This document shows positions 7,210 through 14,409 of a DNA stretch of 14,409 bases, in pieces; positions within the stretch are counted from its first letter, which is position 1; each line of letters begins with the position of its first letter. The notes below the pieces were generated by a model. The model was not told where the DNA came from, did not search any database, and saw nothing but the letters and a program-made list of their open reading frames with translations. Source of the DNA: CAVORB01 sp964395315 (GTDB lineage Bacteria > Pseudomonadota > Gammaproteobacteria > Chromatiales > Chromatiaceae); NCBI GenBank assembly GCA_964395315.1, contig CAYNBI010000093.1, positions 1 through 14,409 of the forward strand. Direction: 5' to 3'. A program made the position numbers and the translations under genes.

Positions 7210-7800
7210 TCAGCCGGTGCGCTTCAGCAGAGGGCTGGAGCGCGGAAAATGGGCGCGCAGGAACTCCATCTGGTCCATCAGGACGTTACGCCCCATCAGG
7301 TAGATATACTCCGCGTGAGTCGGCGTGAAGGGAACCGCGAGCAATTCCATCCCCGCCGCCTCCGGTGTGCGCCCGGCCTTGTAGTTGTTGCAGCGAATGC
7401 AGGCGGTGACCACGTTGGTCCATTGGTTCCTGCCCCCGAGGCTGATCGGGCGCACGTGATCCCGCGACAGGTGGCGATGGGAAAATCGCCCGCCGCAGTA
7501 CATGCAGAAGTGGTCGTCGCGCTGGAACAGGGTACGGTTGGATAAGGGCGGCGTGTAATCGTCCTTGAGCTTGGCGATGGTGTGATGGGTGCCGTGGGTG
7601 GCGATGATGGAATGGATCGAGAGCGCGCTGCGCCGTTTGGTCAGCGCGTTGATGCCGCCCCGCAGCAGGAACAGGGGCTTACCGCAGGCGTAGGCGACCT
7701 GTCCCAGGAAATAGAGCCTGGCGGCGCACCGGTAATCCACCCACTCGAGGGGCATTCCGGCCAAATCGGTTCTCAATACCTGTTGGCTGAGCTGCACCAT
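7210..7800 (-). CDS. HNH endonuclease family protein
   Basis: 196 residues. A treble-clef HNH module lies at about 95-145: C99-x2-C102 (FCMYCG), D114-H115 (LSRDHVRP), N129 (WTNVV), C134-x2-C137 followed by N138-N139 and K141. The four cysteines should bind structural zinc, and His115 with the Asn residues should form the metal-dependent nuclease centre. The C-terminal PEAAGMELL...AEYIYL...DQMEFL segment is characteristic of a widespread proteobacterial HNH protein whose biological target is unknown. The N-terminal 90 residues are conserved in this subgroup but unassigned. The gene has its own promoter-like sequence about 95 bp upstream and is followed by the fructosamine-kinase gene after 27 bp. 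It has no visible partner methylase or defence gene in the window. Confidence 0.88.
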   Translation of the reverse strand: MVQLSQQVLRTDLAGMPLEWVDYRCAARLYFLGQVAYACGKPLFLLRGGINALTKRRSALSIHSIIATHGTHHTIAKLKDDYTPPLSNRTLFQRDDHFCMYCGGRFSHRHLSRDHVRPISLGGRNQWTNVVTACIRCNNYKAGRTPEAAGMELLAVPFTPTHAEYIYLMGRNVLMDQMEFLRAHFPRSSPLLKRTG

Positions 7801-7895
7801 GGTTGGGCCGCGCCTAGGGGTGTGCCGGCGGGCCGCGGCGTTCCGCTGAGGGAGAAGGCCACGGTACAGGCCGGCGCCTGTTCAGGTTGGCGAGA

Positions 7896-7923
7896 ATGAT
7901 ACACGCTTGCCGACCCCGCGCAA
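7896..7923 (-). promoter_or_regulatory. Putative sigma70 promoter for the HNH-fructosamine kinase unit
   Basis: On the minus strand TTGCGC (7923-7918) and TATCAT (7901-7896) are separated by 16 bp. A TG just before the -10 strengthens it. The HNH ATG lies about 95 bp downstream. Confidence 0.5.
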
Positions 7924-8033
7924 GGCAGGCCCAGGGACGCGATCGCATAGCCTCGGGAAAGCGTCTGTGCACATGCCGGCGGCCTCGTCGCAAATTCGAA
8001 CGCCTGTTACGGGGAACTCCTCACCTTTAGCCA

Positions 8034-8179
8034 AGAAAAATCTTTTATAGTATTGTTTTTTAAAAAAAATATTGAATCGAGTAAATTTTGTACAGCTTAA
8101 CGCACCTTAAGCAATGACTAGGGCTCTTAGCCAAGCCCGATGAGTTTTCCCCAGAGTTATCCACAGCGTTTGTGCATAA
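8034..8179. other. Candidate replication origin: AT-rich island plus DnaA-box cluster
   Basis: A roughly 60-bp AT-rich island (8034-8095) in a GC-rich genome includes AATCTTTTATAG, which resembles the 13-mers of the E. coli unwinding element. It is followed by DnaA-box matches: TTTTGTACA (8086-8094, one mismatch), TTTTCCCCA (8145-8153, one mismatch), TTATCCACA (8157-8165, perfect), and on the minus strand TTATGCACA (8179-8171, matches TTATNCACA). The sequence CAGAGTTATCCACAG around the perfect box is, from memory, the same as around box R4 of E. coli oriC. Flanking genes diverge from this region. There is no dnaA, gyrB, rpmH or mnmG nearby in the window, so this may instead be a DnaA-controlled priA promoter or a DnaA-titrating site. 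Confidence 0.45.
8095..8112. repeat. Perfect 6-bp inverted repeat in the AT-rich region
   Basis: GCTTAA (8095-8100) and TTAAGC (8107-8112) flank the spacer CGCACC. It could be a half-site pair for a dimeric regulator or a small hairpin. It lies between the AT-rich island and the main DnaA boxes. Confidence 0.35.
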
Positions 8180-8358
8180 GCAGCACTTATCGCTACCAGA
8201 CATAGGCTTGCGCGCGTTTTCGCAAATACCATGTGAGGAGTGTCCATTAAGTACGGGACGCCGGCGAGCGAGAAGCCCGATACAATCGAGGTCAAGCTTC
8301 CCTTCCAGTTCCACGGGTCCGCGTATCCGGGTGAGGCCCAACAGCGACGAATCCATCC

Positions 8359-10578
8359 ATGATCACGGAGCCTCCCACCATCCTGCGGGTCGCCGTCTCG
8401 GCGCCGCTTCCGCGGCTGTTCGATTATCTGCCCTCGTCCACCGAGCGTGGGGGCACCCCAGTCCCCGGGGTCAGGGTCCGAGTACCGTTCGGCCGGCGCA
8501 GGCTGATCGGTATGGTGGTGGAGCTGGTACGGGGGACGAAACAGCCCTTGGACCGGCTCAAGGAGATCGAGGACGTGCTCGACCCGGCGCCCTTGCTCGA
8601 TCAGGCGGACCTCCAGCTCATCCTCTGGGCCGCGGCCTACTACCAGCATCCGCCGGGCGATGCCTTGTTCAGCGCCCTGCCCCAGGGCCTTCGCGGACAA
8701 GGGATGCCCACGGAACCCGGGGACCCGGGTTGGCGACTCACGCCCGAGGGCCGAGAGCGAGCCGCCGACTGCCTCTCCCGTGCCCCGAAACAGGCTCGGG
8801 TCGCGGAGCTGCTGCGTGCTCACCCCGAAGGGCTGCCAGTCGCGGACCTAACGCGCCGGCTGGGTGACTGCGCCGCCGCGCTGCGCGGCCTGGACGCGAA
8901 GGGATGGGCCGAGCGTGTCCGCCTGGCGTCAGCGCCCGCGGGCGAGCCTTTGGCCCCGCCGAAACCGGGCCCCGACCTCAATCAGGCCCAAGAGGTAGCG
9001 GTGGACGCAGTGCGCGCGTCCCTGGGTCGTTACCGGGCGTTCCTGCTCGAAGGCGTGACCGGCAGCGGCAAGACCGAGGTCTACATCCGGCTGCTGCGGT
9101 CGGTAATCGAGGCCGGCCGACAGGCCCTGGTACTGGTGCCGGAGATCGGCCTCACACCGCAGCTCGCGCGCCGGTTGCAGGCGCGGATCGCGGAGTCCAT
9201 GGTGATCCTGCACTCGTCCCTGAGTCAGGGAGAACGGGAACGCGCCTGGCGCAGTGCCGCGCACGGCGACGCCACGCTGGTGCTCGGCACCCGCTCTGCG
9301 GTGTTCACGCCCCTGCCGCGCCTCGGCCTCATCCTGGTGGACGAGGAGCACGACCTATCGTTCAAGCAGCAGGACGGCTTCCGCTACTCGGCCCGGGACC
9401 TGGCCGTTCGCCGCGCCCAGCACGCGGGTTGCCCGGTGGTGCTGGGTTCCGCCACCCCGTCGCTGGAGACCCTGTACAACGTGCGCAGCGGTCGCTATGA
9501 GCTGCTCGCGCTACCCGAGCGTGCGGGCGGCGCGAGCCCGCCCGAGATCGCCTTGCTGGACATCCGCGCCCAACCGCTGCAGGCGGGGCTCTCGCCGGTG
9601 CTGATCCGGATGATGGGGGAGCGCTTCGCCGCGGGGGAGCAGGTGCTGCTGTTCCTCAACCGGCGCGGCTTCGCCCCCGTCCTCACCTGCCACGCCTGCG
9701 GTTGGGTGGGGGAATGCCCCCGCTGCGACGCCCGTCTGACGCTCCACCTCTCCGACAACCGCTTGTGGTGCCACCACTGCGGCCTGACCAACCCGGTGCC
9801 CCGTAGGTGCCCGGCGTGCCAGGGGCCGGAACTGAGTGCCCTTGGCCGCGGCACCGAGCGGCTGGACGAGGAGATCCGCGGGCTCTTTCCCGAGGTCCCG
9901 CTGGCCCGGGTGGACCGCGACAGCACCCGCCGCAAGGGCGAGCTGGTGCGCCTGCTGGCGGCGGCCCGGCGCGGCGAGTTTCCGCTGCTGCTTGGCACCC
10001 AGATGCTGGCCAAGGGGCACCACTTCCCCGCCGTGACACTGGTGGGAATTCTGGACCTGGACCAGGGGCTCTACGGAGCTGACTTCCGCGGACCCGAACG
10101 CATGGCCCAGCTCGTGGTTCAGGTGGCGGGCCGGGCGGGGCGCGCCGAGCGCCCAGGCAAGGTCGTCCTGCAGACCCGCCACCCCGACCACCCCCTGCTC
10201 ACGACCCTGCTGCGCAGCGGATACCCCAGCTTCGCCGCAGCCGCCCTGGAAGAGCGGCGGGCAGCCGAGCTGCCGCCCTACGCGCACCAGGCCCTGATGC
10301 GGGCCGAGTCGCCGCTGGCGGAGGCGGCGAAGGACATGTTGCGGGCCGCCGCCGCGAGCGGGCGCGGCCTGCTCCCGTCCGATGCCCAGCTGCTTGGCCC
10401 GGTGCCGGCGCCGATGGAGCGGCGCGCGGGACGCTACCGCGCCCAACTCCTAGTGCAGTCGCCCAGCCGGCCCGCCCTGCAACGGTTCCTCGCCGCCTGG
10501 ATGGGTGAGGTGCGGAGCCTGAAGGGCCACGCCAAGGTCCGCTGGTCGCTGGACGTCGATCCCCAGGAAATGCTCTGA
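8359..10578 (+). CDS. priA: Primosomal protein N' (replication restart helicase PriA)
   Basis: 739 residues, as in E. coli (732). The N-terminal 3'-DNA-end binding domain starts with ILRVAVSAPLPRLFDYLP. The helicase core has Walker A GVTGSGKT at 232-239, the DEEH box at 328-331, and later LLGTQMLAKGHHF, ILDLDQGLYGADFR and AGRAGR. The family-specific zinc insert is complete, with eight cysteines in four CxxC pairs between C444 and C487. PriA recognises stalled forks and D-loops and reloads DnaB through the PriA-PriB-DnaT or PriA-PriC route. The ATG at 8359 gives the usual N-terminus; there is no strong Shine-Dalgarno. It is followed by argS after 76 bp. Confidence 0.97.
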   Translation: MITEPPTILRVAVSAPLPRLFDYLPSSTERGGTPVPGVRVRVPFGRRRLIGMVVELVRGTKQPLDRLKEIEDVLDPAPLLDQADLQLILWAAAYYQHPPGDALFSALPQGLRGQGMPTEPGDPGWRLTPEGRERAADCLSRAPKQARVAELLRAHPEGLPVADLTRRLGDCAAALRGLDAKGWAERVRLASAPAGEPLAPPKPGPDLNQAQEVAVDAVRASLGRYRAFLLEGVTGSGKTEVYIRLLRSVIEAGRQALVLVPEIGLTPQLARRLQARIAESMVILHSSLSQGERERAWRSAAHGDATLVLGTRSAVFTPLPRLGLILVDEEHDLSFKQQDGFRYSARDLAVRRAQHAGCPVVLGSATPSLETLYNVRSGRYELLALPERAGGASPPEIALLDIRAQPLQAGLSPVLIRMMGERFAAGEQVLLFLNRRGFAPVLTCHACGWVGECPRCDARLTLHLSDNRLWCHHCGLTNPVPRRCPACQGPELSALGRGTERLDEEIRGLFPEVPLARVDRDSTRRKGELVRLLAAARRGEFPLLLGTQMLAKGHHFPAVTLVGILDLDQGLYGADFRGPERMAQLVVQVAGRAGRAERPGKVVLQTRHPDHPLLTTLLRSGYPSFAAAALEERRAAELPPYAHQALMRAESPLAEAAKDMLRAAAASGRGLLPSDAQLLGPVPAPMERRAGRYRAQLLVQSPSRPALQRFLAAWMGEVRSLKGHAKVRWSLDVDPQEML

Positions 10579-10593
10579 CGGGCGGATTCCTGG

Positions 10594-10599
10594 TATCCT
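10594..10599 (+). promoter_or_regulatory. Possible extended -10 element for argS
   Basis: TGG-TATCCT ends at 10599, giving an extended -10 (TGn) with no good -35 at 17 bp. It lies in the 76-bp priA-argS gap, about 55 bp before the argS ATG, and could give argS expression independent of priA. Weak visual call. Confidence 0.3.
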
Positions 10600-10654
10600 T
10601 CGCGCCTCGCCGGATAGCAACGTACCCCGCTCCCGCCCGACCGATCACTGTCAG

Positions 10655-12424
10655 ATGAAGCAACAGGTTCAGGATCTCGTCCAAGCCGCCCTCGCCCGAC
10701 TCGCCGCCGAGGGGACCCTCCCGGGAACTGAACCCGCCGCCCCGGTGATCGAGCGCGCCCGCGACCCGAGCCACGGCGACTTCGCCACCAACGTGGCCAT
10801 GGTGATGGCGAAGGCGGCGCGCGCGCGGCCCCGCGACCTGGCCGAGCGGCTGGTGCAGGCGCTGCCCGGATCGCCCGTGATCGAGCGCGTCGAGATCGCG
10901 GGCCCCGGCTTCGTGAACTTCTACCTCTCGCCCACGGCCTACCTTTCCCTGGTCCCACGGATCCTGGACGCCGGCCACGCCTACGGCCGCAGCGACCTCG
11001 GCGCCGGCAGGCGGGTGCAGGTGGAGTTCGTCTCCGCCAACCCCACCGGCCCGCTGCACGTCGGCCACGGCCGCGGGGCGGCCTACGGCGCCGTGGTCGC
11101 CGACCTGCTCGCGGCGGTCGGCTTCGAGGTCCACCGGGAGTACTACGTCAACGACGCTGGGCGGCAGATGGACATCCTGGGCACCTCGGTTTGGCTCAGG
11201 TATCTGGAGCTCTGCGGCGAGGAGCTCGACTTCCCGAGCAACGGCTACAAGGGGGACTATGTCTGGGACATCGCCGCCACCCTGCACCGGGAGCACGGCG
11301 ACGACTACCGCTGCGACGCCGGCGAGGTCGTCAAGGGCGTGCCGCCGGACGAACGCCCCGACGCGCCGGACGGCGACAAGGAGGCCCACATCGACGGTCT
11401 GATCGCCAACGCCAAGCGGCTGTTGGGTGACAACCGTTACCGCTACGTGTTCGAGCTGGGCCTCAACACCATCCTGGATGACATCCGCGACGACCTGGCG
11501 CTATTCGGCGTCGAGTACGAGGAATGGTTCTCCGAGCGGTCCCTGACCGAGAAGGGGGCCGTCAACCGCGCCATCGAGCGCCTGCGCGACTCCGGCCATC
11601 TGTACGAGAAGGGCGGGGCTCTGTGGTTCCGCTCCAGCGACTTCGGCGACGAGAAGGATCGTGTGGTGGTGCGCGAGAACGGCCAGACCACCTACTTCGC
11701 CTCCGATATCGCCTACCACATGGACAAGCTTGAGCGCGGCTTCGACCGCGTGATCGATGTCTGGGGGGCCGATCACCACGGCTACGTGCCGCGGGTGAAG
11801 GCGGCGCTCCGGGCCCTTGGCGATGACGACTCCAAGCTCGACGTGCTCCTCGTGCAGTTCGCGATCCTCTACCGCGGCGGCGAGAAGGCCCAGATGTCCA
11901 CCCGCTCAGGGGAGTTCGTCACCCTGCGCCAGCTGCGCAAGGAGGTCGGGCGCGACGCCGCCCGCTTCTTCTACGTCATGCGCCGCTGCGAGCAGCATCT
12001 CGATTTCGACCTGGACCTGGCCAAGTCCCAGTCCGCGGACAACCCCGTCTACTATGTGCAGTACGCCCACGCCCGGGTGTGCAGCGTCCTGCGGCAGGCT
12101 GGGGACAAGGGCATCGCGGTGGAGCCGACGGCGGGCGAGGCCAATCTGGAGCGCCTCATCGAGGGGCACGAGCTGGCGTTGCTCAAGACCCTCTCGCGCT
12201 ATCCGGAGGTGGTCGAGGCGGCGGCCCTGAGCGAGGAGCCGCACCAGCTGACCCACTACCTGCGCGAACTGGCGAACGAGCTCCACACCTATTACAACGC
12301 CCACCAGTTCCTGGTGGCGGACGCCAACCTGCGCGACGCCCGCATCAAGCTGATCCTCGCGGTCAGGGTGGTGCTGCGCAACGGGCTCAACCTGCTCGGC
12401 GTGTCGGCGCCCGAGAGCATGTAG
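10655..12424 (+). CDS. argS: Arginyl-tRNA synthetase (class I)
   Basis: 589 residues (E. coli ArgS is 577). It charges tRNA-Arg with arginine. The N-terminal additional domain (about 1-90) recognises the tRNA D-loop. The HIGH motif is H135-V-G-H138 in SANPTGPLHVGHGRGA. The KMSKS position reads QMSTR around M414; a degenerate form of this motif is common in arginyl-tRNA synthetases. Supporting segments are YYVNDAGRQMD, VWGADHHGYVPR and VQYAHARVCSVLRQ. The C-terminal DALR anticodon-binding domain covers about 460-589, ending in LRNGLNLLGVSAPESM. The gene is followed after 10 bp by a SPOR-domain protein, an arrangement conserved in many gammaproteobacteria. Confidence 0.97.
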   Translation: MKQQVQDLVQAALARLAAEGTLPGTEPAAPVIERARDPSHGDFATNVAMVMAKAARARPRDLAERLVQALPGSPVIERVEIAGPGFVNFYLSPTAYLSLVPRILDAGHAYGRSDLGAGRRVQVEFVSANPTGPLHVGHGRGAAYGAVVADLLAAVGFEVHREYYVNDAGRQMDILGTSVWLRYLELCGEELDFPSNGYKGDYVWDIAATLHREHGDDYRCDAGEVVKGVPPDERPDAPDGDKEAHIDGLIANAKRLLGDNRYRYVFELGLNTILDDIRDDLALFGVEYEEWFSERSLTEKGAVNRAIERLRDSGHLYEKGGALWFRSSDFGDEKDRVVVRENGQTTYFASDIAYHMDKLERGFDRVIDVWGADHHGYVPRVKAALRALGDDDSKLDVLLVQFAILYRGGEKAQMSTRSGEFVTLRQLRKEVGRDAARFFYVMRRCEQHLDFDLDLAKSQSADNPVYYVQYAHARVCSVLRQAGDKGIAVEPTAGEANLERLIEGHELALLKTLSRYPEVVEAAALSEEPHQLTHYLRELANELHTYYNAHQFLVADANLRDARIKLILAVRVVLRNGLNLLGVSAPESM

Positions 12425-12434
12425 GGGAAGTAGC

Positions 12435-13031
12435 ATGGCGAGGGATTACAGGGCGCGCCCCAGCGCCAGGTCCCGCCGCGGCAACCGCGGTTCGGGCTTT
12501 TTCTGGTTCGTCACCGGCGTGGTGGTCGGGGCCTTCGGCGTCGGCCTCGCCTGGACGCTTCAGGACGCGGAGCAGGCCGCGCCGCTCCAGGCAACGGCAG
12601 AGCCTGCCCGGCAGCCCACCGCTAAGCCGCGTTTCGACTTCCATACCATCCTGCCGGAGATGGAGGTCGTGGTGCCGGACGAGGAGCTTGCGGCCAAGCC
12701 GCCGCCCCTTCCACCCAAGCCGCAAAAGCCGGACCCGGCAGCTCAGCCCACGCAGCCTGCCGAGGCGCAGACGCAGACCCCGCCCGCCGCCGCCGACGGC
12801 TCCTACCTGCTGCAGGTCGCCTCTTACCGCAGCGCGGCGGACGCGGAGCGGCTCAAGGCACAGCTGGCCCTGAGTGGAATCCATACCCAGATCCAGCAGG
12901 TGACCATCAACGGCAAGGACACTTACCACCGGGTGCGGGCTGGCCCCTACCGCGACAAGGACGCCGCCAACCAGGCCCGCGCCCAGCTCTCGCGCAAAGG
13001 GCTGGAGAGCATCACCGTAAAGCTCAAGTAG
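12435..13031 (+). CDS. SPOR-domain membrane protein (FtsN-like)
   Basis: 198 residues. A short basic cytoplasmic tail (1-20) is followed by one membrane helix (about 21-41), placing the rest in the periplasm. A motif FDFHTILPEMEVVVPD (67-82) recurs in this group after the helix. A Pro/Ala/Gln-rich linker (about 86-120) leads to a C-terminal SPOR domain (about 122-198, GSYLLQVASYRSAADAERLKA to the end). SPOR domains bind denuded septal peptidoglycan glycans, so this protein should go to the division site. The position after argS and the architecture resemble FtsN, but it is shorter than E. coli FtsN (319), and the essential FtsN activation segment cannot be confirmed by eye. A good Shine-Dalgarno, GGGGAAG, starts at the argS stop and ends 4 nt before the ATG; co-translation is likely. 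Confidence 0.92.
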   Translation: MARDYRARPSARSRRGNRGSGFFWFVTGVVVGAFGVGLAWTLQDAEQAAPLQATAEPARQPTAKPRFDFHTILPEMEVVVPDEELAAKPPPLPPKPQKPDPAAQPTQPAEAQTQTPPAAADGSYLLQVASYRSAADAERLKAQLALSGIHTQIQQVTINGKDTYHRVRAGPYRDKDAANQARAQLSRKGLESITVKLK

Positions 13032-13038
13032 CGGCGGG

Positions 13039-13053
13039 GCGGCGCTTAGCCGC
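13039..13053. terminator. Weak hairpin between convergent SPOR and feoC genes
   Basis: GCGGC (13039-13043) pairs with GCCGC (13049-13053) around GCTTA, overlapping the feoC stop. The two genes converge with 14 bp between stops. There is no T-run on either side, so intrinsic termination is doubtful. Confidence 0.25.
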
Positions 13054-13333
13054 TGACCTTCGGCCCATCTCCACCGCCACCTCCGGGTTCGGCCTTGGCC
13101 CTGTGCCGCTCCCCGCCCGTCCAGCGGTAGACCTCCGCCGCCCCTGGACCGCATTGGTTGCAGTTGCCCGCGCAGGCGGTTGAGGGTGCGCAGCGCTCGA
13201 TTTTCCCCTTGGCGATCCAGACTTCCAGCATGGCCCGTACCACCTCGGGATCGGCCTGAAAATGCAGGGCCATGTCCGCGAGGGTGGCCTCCTCCCGCTG
13301 CTGCAGGTAACGCCTAAGGTCCGATAGGATCAC
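13046..13333 (-). CDS. feoC: FeoC-family iron-sulfur winged-helix protein
   Basis: 95 residues. The N-terminal winged-helix (about 1-45, ILSDLRRYLQQREEATLADMALHFQADPEVVRAMLEVWIAKGKIER) is typical FeoC. It is followed by four cysteines C48, C54, C58 and C61 that should bind the oxygen-sensitive Fe-S cluster. The remaining C-terminus is polar and ends in a Gly-rich tail. FeoC is thought to act as a regulator or stability factor of the FeoB ferrous-iron transporter. It starts with GTG overlapping the feoB stop (GTGA at 13333-13330), so it is translationally coupled to feoB. The cysteine spacing (5, 3, 2) is tighter at the last pair than in the Klebsiella protein. Confidence 0.88.
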   Translation of the reverse strand: MILSDLRRYLQQREEATLADMALHFQADPEVVRAMLEVWIAKGKIERCAPSTACAGNCNQCGPGAAEVYRWTGGERHRAKAEPGGGGGDGPKVSG

Positions 13334-14409
13334 GCGTCCGCCCCCGCGGCGGCGAAGCGACCGCGCCCGTTGCGGGCCCAGGCGCGCAGGGCCGCGAACA
13401 CCACTGCCAGCAGGACGGTGAGACCGACGATCCAGGCCGCCGAGCTCGCGGGGTGACGCTCGAAGGTGGCGGCCTGGTAGAAGAGGGTGGCGGTCACGAA
13501 GGCGATGCCGGTGGACCAGGCGGCGACGAAGGCAGCCCAGGGTGCCCCCGCCTCACGCACGATCGCGCCAACGGTGGCGGCGCATGGGAAATACAGCAGC
13601 ACGAACAAGAGATACGCGAAGGCGCCGACCCGGCCGTCGAAGCGGGCCTCCATGGCGCCGAAGGTGCCCGCCCCCACACCCTGCGACGCGGCGGCTTGCT
13701 CGCGGTCGCTGAGATCGCCGACGCCGAGCCCCAGGGGGTCGAGCAGGCTCTCCCCCACAGCTGCCAGATTGGCCGGGACAGTGGCCGCCGCCGCGGCCAG
13801 CGACGCGAACAGGTCGAACGGCCCAGTCTGCGCCTGGGGCTGGGCCTCCGCGGCGAGCCGTCCGTAGAGTGAGTCCAGGGTACCCACGATCACCTCCTTG
13901 GCCAGAATCCCCGAGAAGACGCCCAGGACCGCCGGCCAGTTGTCCTCGCGAATGCCCAGCGGCGCGAACAGGGGCGTAGCCGTGCGGCTCACCGCCCCGA
14001 GCACGGACTGGTCGCTCTCGACCTCGCCCAGGCTGCCGTCGGTGCCCACGCTGCCGAGGATGTTGAGCGCCAGCACCATGACCACGATCACCCGCCCCGC
14101 CTCCTTGAGAAACAGCTTGACCCGATCCCAGGTGCGCAGCATGACTCCCTTGAGCGTCGGCAGGTGATACGGCGGAAGCTCCATCATAAAGCCGGTGCTC
14201 TCCCCCTGGAGCAGGGTCTTCCTCATCACCAGCCCGGTCAGGACGGCGACCACGATGCCGGTGAGATAGAGCGCGAACACCACGTTCTGGCCCGCGTTGG
14301 GAAAGAAGGCCGAGGCGAACAGCACATAAACCGGCAACCGCGCCCCGCAGGACATGAAGGGGTTCATCAGGATGGTGAGCTTGCGCTCGCGCTCGTTCTC
14401 CAGCGTGCG
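13330..14409 (-). CDS. feoB: Ferrous iron transporter B, C-terminal part (5' end beyond window)
   Basis: 359 residues are visible of a protein usually about 770 long; the N-terminal G-protein domain lies outside the right edge. The visible part begins RTLENERERKLTILMNPFMSCGARLPVYVLF, the conserved gate region of FeoB, with Cys in MSCGARLP. Further marks are MELPPYHLPTLKGV and the second gate region GVFSGILAKEVIVGTLDSLYG. Several membrane helices follow, including YLLFVLLYFPCAATVGAIVREAG with another conserved cysteine near a membrane helix, and two more near the C-terminus. FeoB imports Fe2+ across the inner membrane, driven or gated by its GTPase domain. An in-frame ATG at 14367 is internal and not the start. 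feoA is expected further to the right. Confidence 0.95.
   Translation of the reverse strand, partial: RTLENERERKLTILMNPFMSCGARLPVYVLFASAFFPNAGQNVVFALYLTGIVVAVLTGLVMRKTLLQGESTGFMMELPPYHLPTLKGVMLRTWDRVKLFLKEAGRVIVVMVLALNILGSVGTDGSLGEVESDQSVLGAVSRTATPLFAPLGIREDNWPAVLGVFSGILAKEVIVGTLDSLYGRLAAEAQPQAQTGPFDLFASLAAAAATVPANLAAVGESLLDPLGLGVGDLSDREQAAASQGVGAGTFGAMEARFDGRVGAFAYLLFVLLYFPCAATVGAIVREAGAPWAAFVAAWSTGIAFVTATLFYQAATFERHPASSAAWIVGLTVLLAVVFAALRAWARNGRGRFAAAGADA

Larger units (their letters stand above)
7801..8358. other. 558-bp divergent intergenic region between HNH gene and priA
   Basis: The left third holds the HNH promoter. The middle (about 8034-8095) is a sharply AT-rich island with T and A runs. 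The region 8086-8179 holds DnaA-box-like sequences. The right part before priA has a lone TACAAT at 8281-8286 that could be a priA -10, but no matching -35 was seen. A 98-codon open frame on the minus strand at 8060-8356 has no recognisable domain, has unlike composition, and is not called as a gene. No tRNA or riboswitch was recognised. Confidence 0.7.

Noticed and set aside
8060..8356. 98-codon open frame on the minus strand between HNH gene and priA
   Set aside because: It lies across the AT-rich island and DnaA boxes, has no recognisable domain or ribosome-binding site, and its C-terminus is a low-complexity product of the AT-rich stretch.
10199..11389. Long antisense open frame across priA and argS
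   Set aside because: It overlaps two certain genes on the opposite strand and has the composition of a high-GC antisense frame with no domain.
1..14409. CRISPR arrays, insertion sequences, tRNA or rRNA genes
   Set aside because: No regularly spaced repeats, transposase genes or recognisable structural RNA genes were seen on either strand.

Overview
This is a GC-rich chromosomal window, with strong G/C preference at third codon positions. The gene content is typical of a gammaproteobacterium, probably an environmental one of the Chromatiales/Ectothiorhodospiraceae type. The run priA, argS, SPOR-domain protein is a conserved gammaproteobacterial housekeeping neighbourhood, and feoB-feoC is a gammaproteobacterial iron-uptake arrangement. 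The taxonomic call is inference; there is no rRNA or tRNA in the window. No mobile element, phage gene or CRISPR array was seen.

Layout, left to right. (1) 1-1143, minus: a TraB/PrgY-family membrane protein, cut by the left edge just before its end. (2) 1272-5666, plus: a small lipoprotein, an AI-2E-family membrane transporter, and a 933-residue fusion of acyl carrier protein, fatty acyl-AMP ligase and lysophospholipid acyltransferase, probably one envelope-lipid transcription unit. (3) 5680-7800, minus: a SixA-like histidine phosphatase with its own promoter, a fructosamine-kinase-family gene, and an HNH endonuclease gene. (4) 7801-8358: a long divergent intergenic region with an AT-rich island and a cluster of DnaA boxes, resembling a replication origin or a DnaA-controlled region. 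(5) 8359-13031, plus: priA, argS and a SPOR-domain cell-envelope protein. (6) 13046-14409, minus: feoC and the C-terminal part of feoB, which runs off the right edge.

The most striking observation is in the fructosamine-kinase gene (6301-7182, minus). Its frame is intact over 294 codons except for one in-frame TGA at codon 31. That codon falls where the family carries its P-loop cysteine (GGGC-x-N-x-A-Y; here GGG-TGA-N-N-S-A-Y). The corresponding cysteine in plant and human enzymes is redox-active. A hairpin with a G at the start of its apical loop begins 15 nt after the TGA and fits the general bacterial SECIS layout. The gene may therefore encode a selenocysteine-containing fructosamine kinase. 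A nonsense mutation or a sequencing error remains the competing explanation. TGA is used as an ordinary stop by several neighbouring genes, so a global code change is unlikely.
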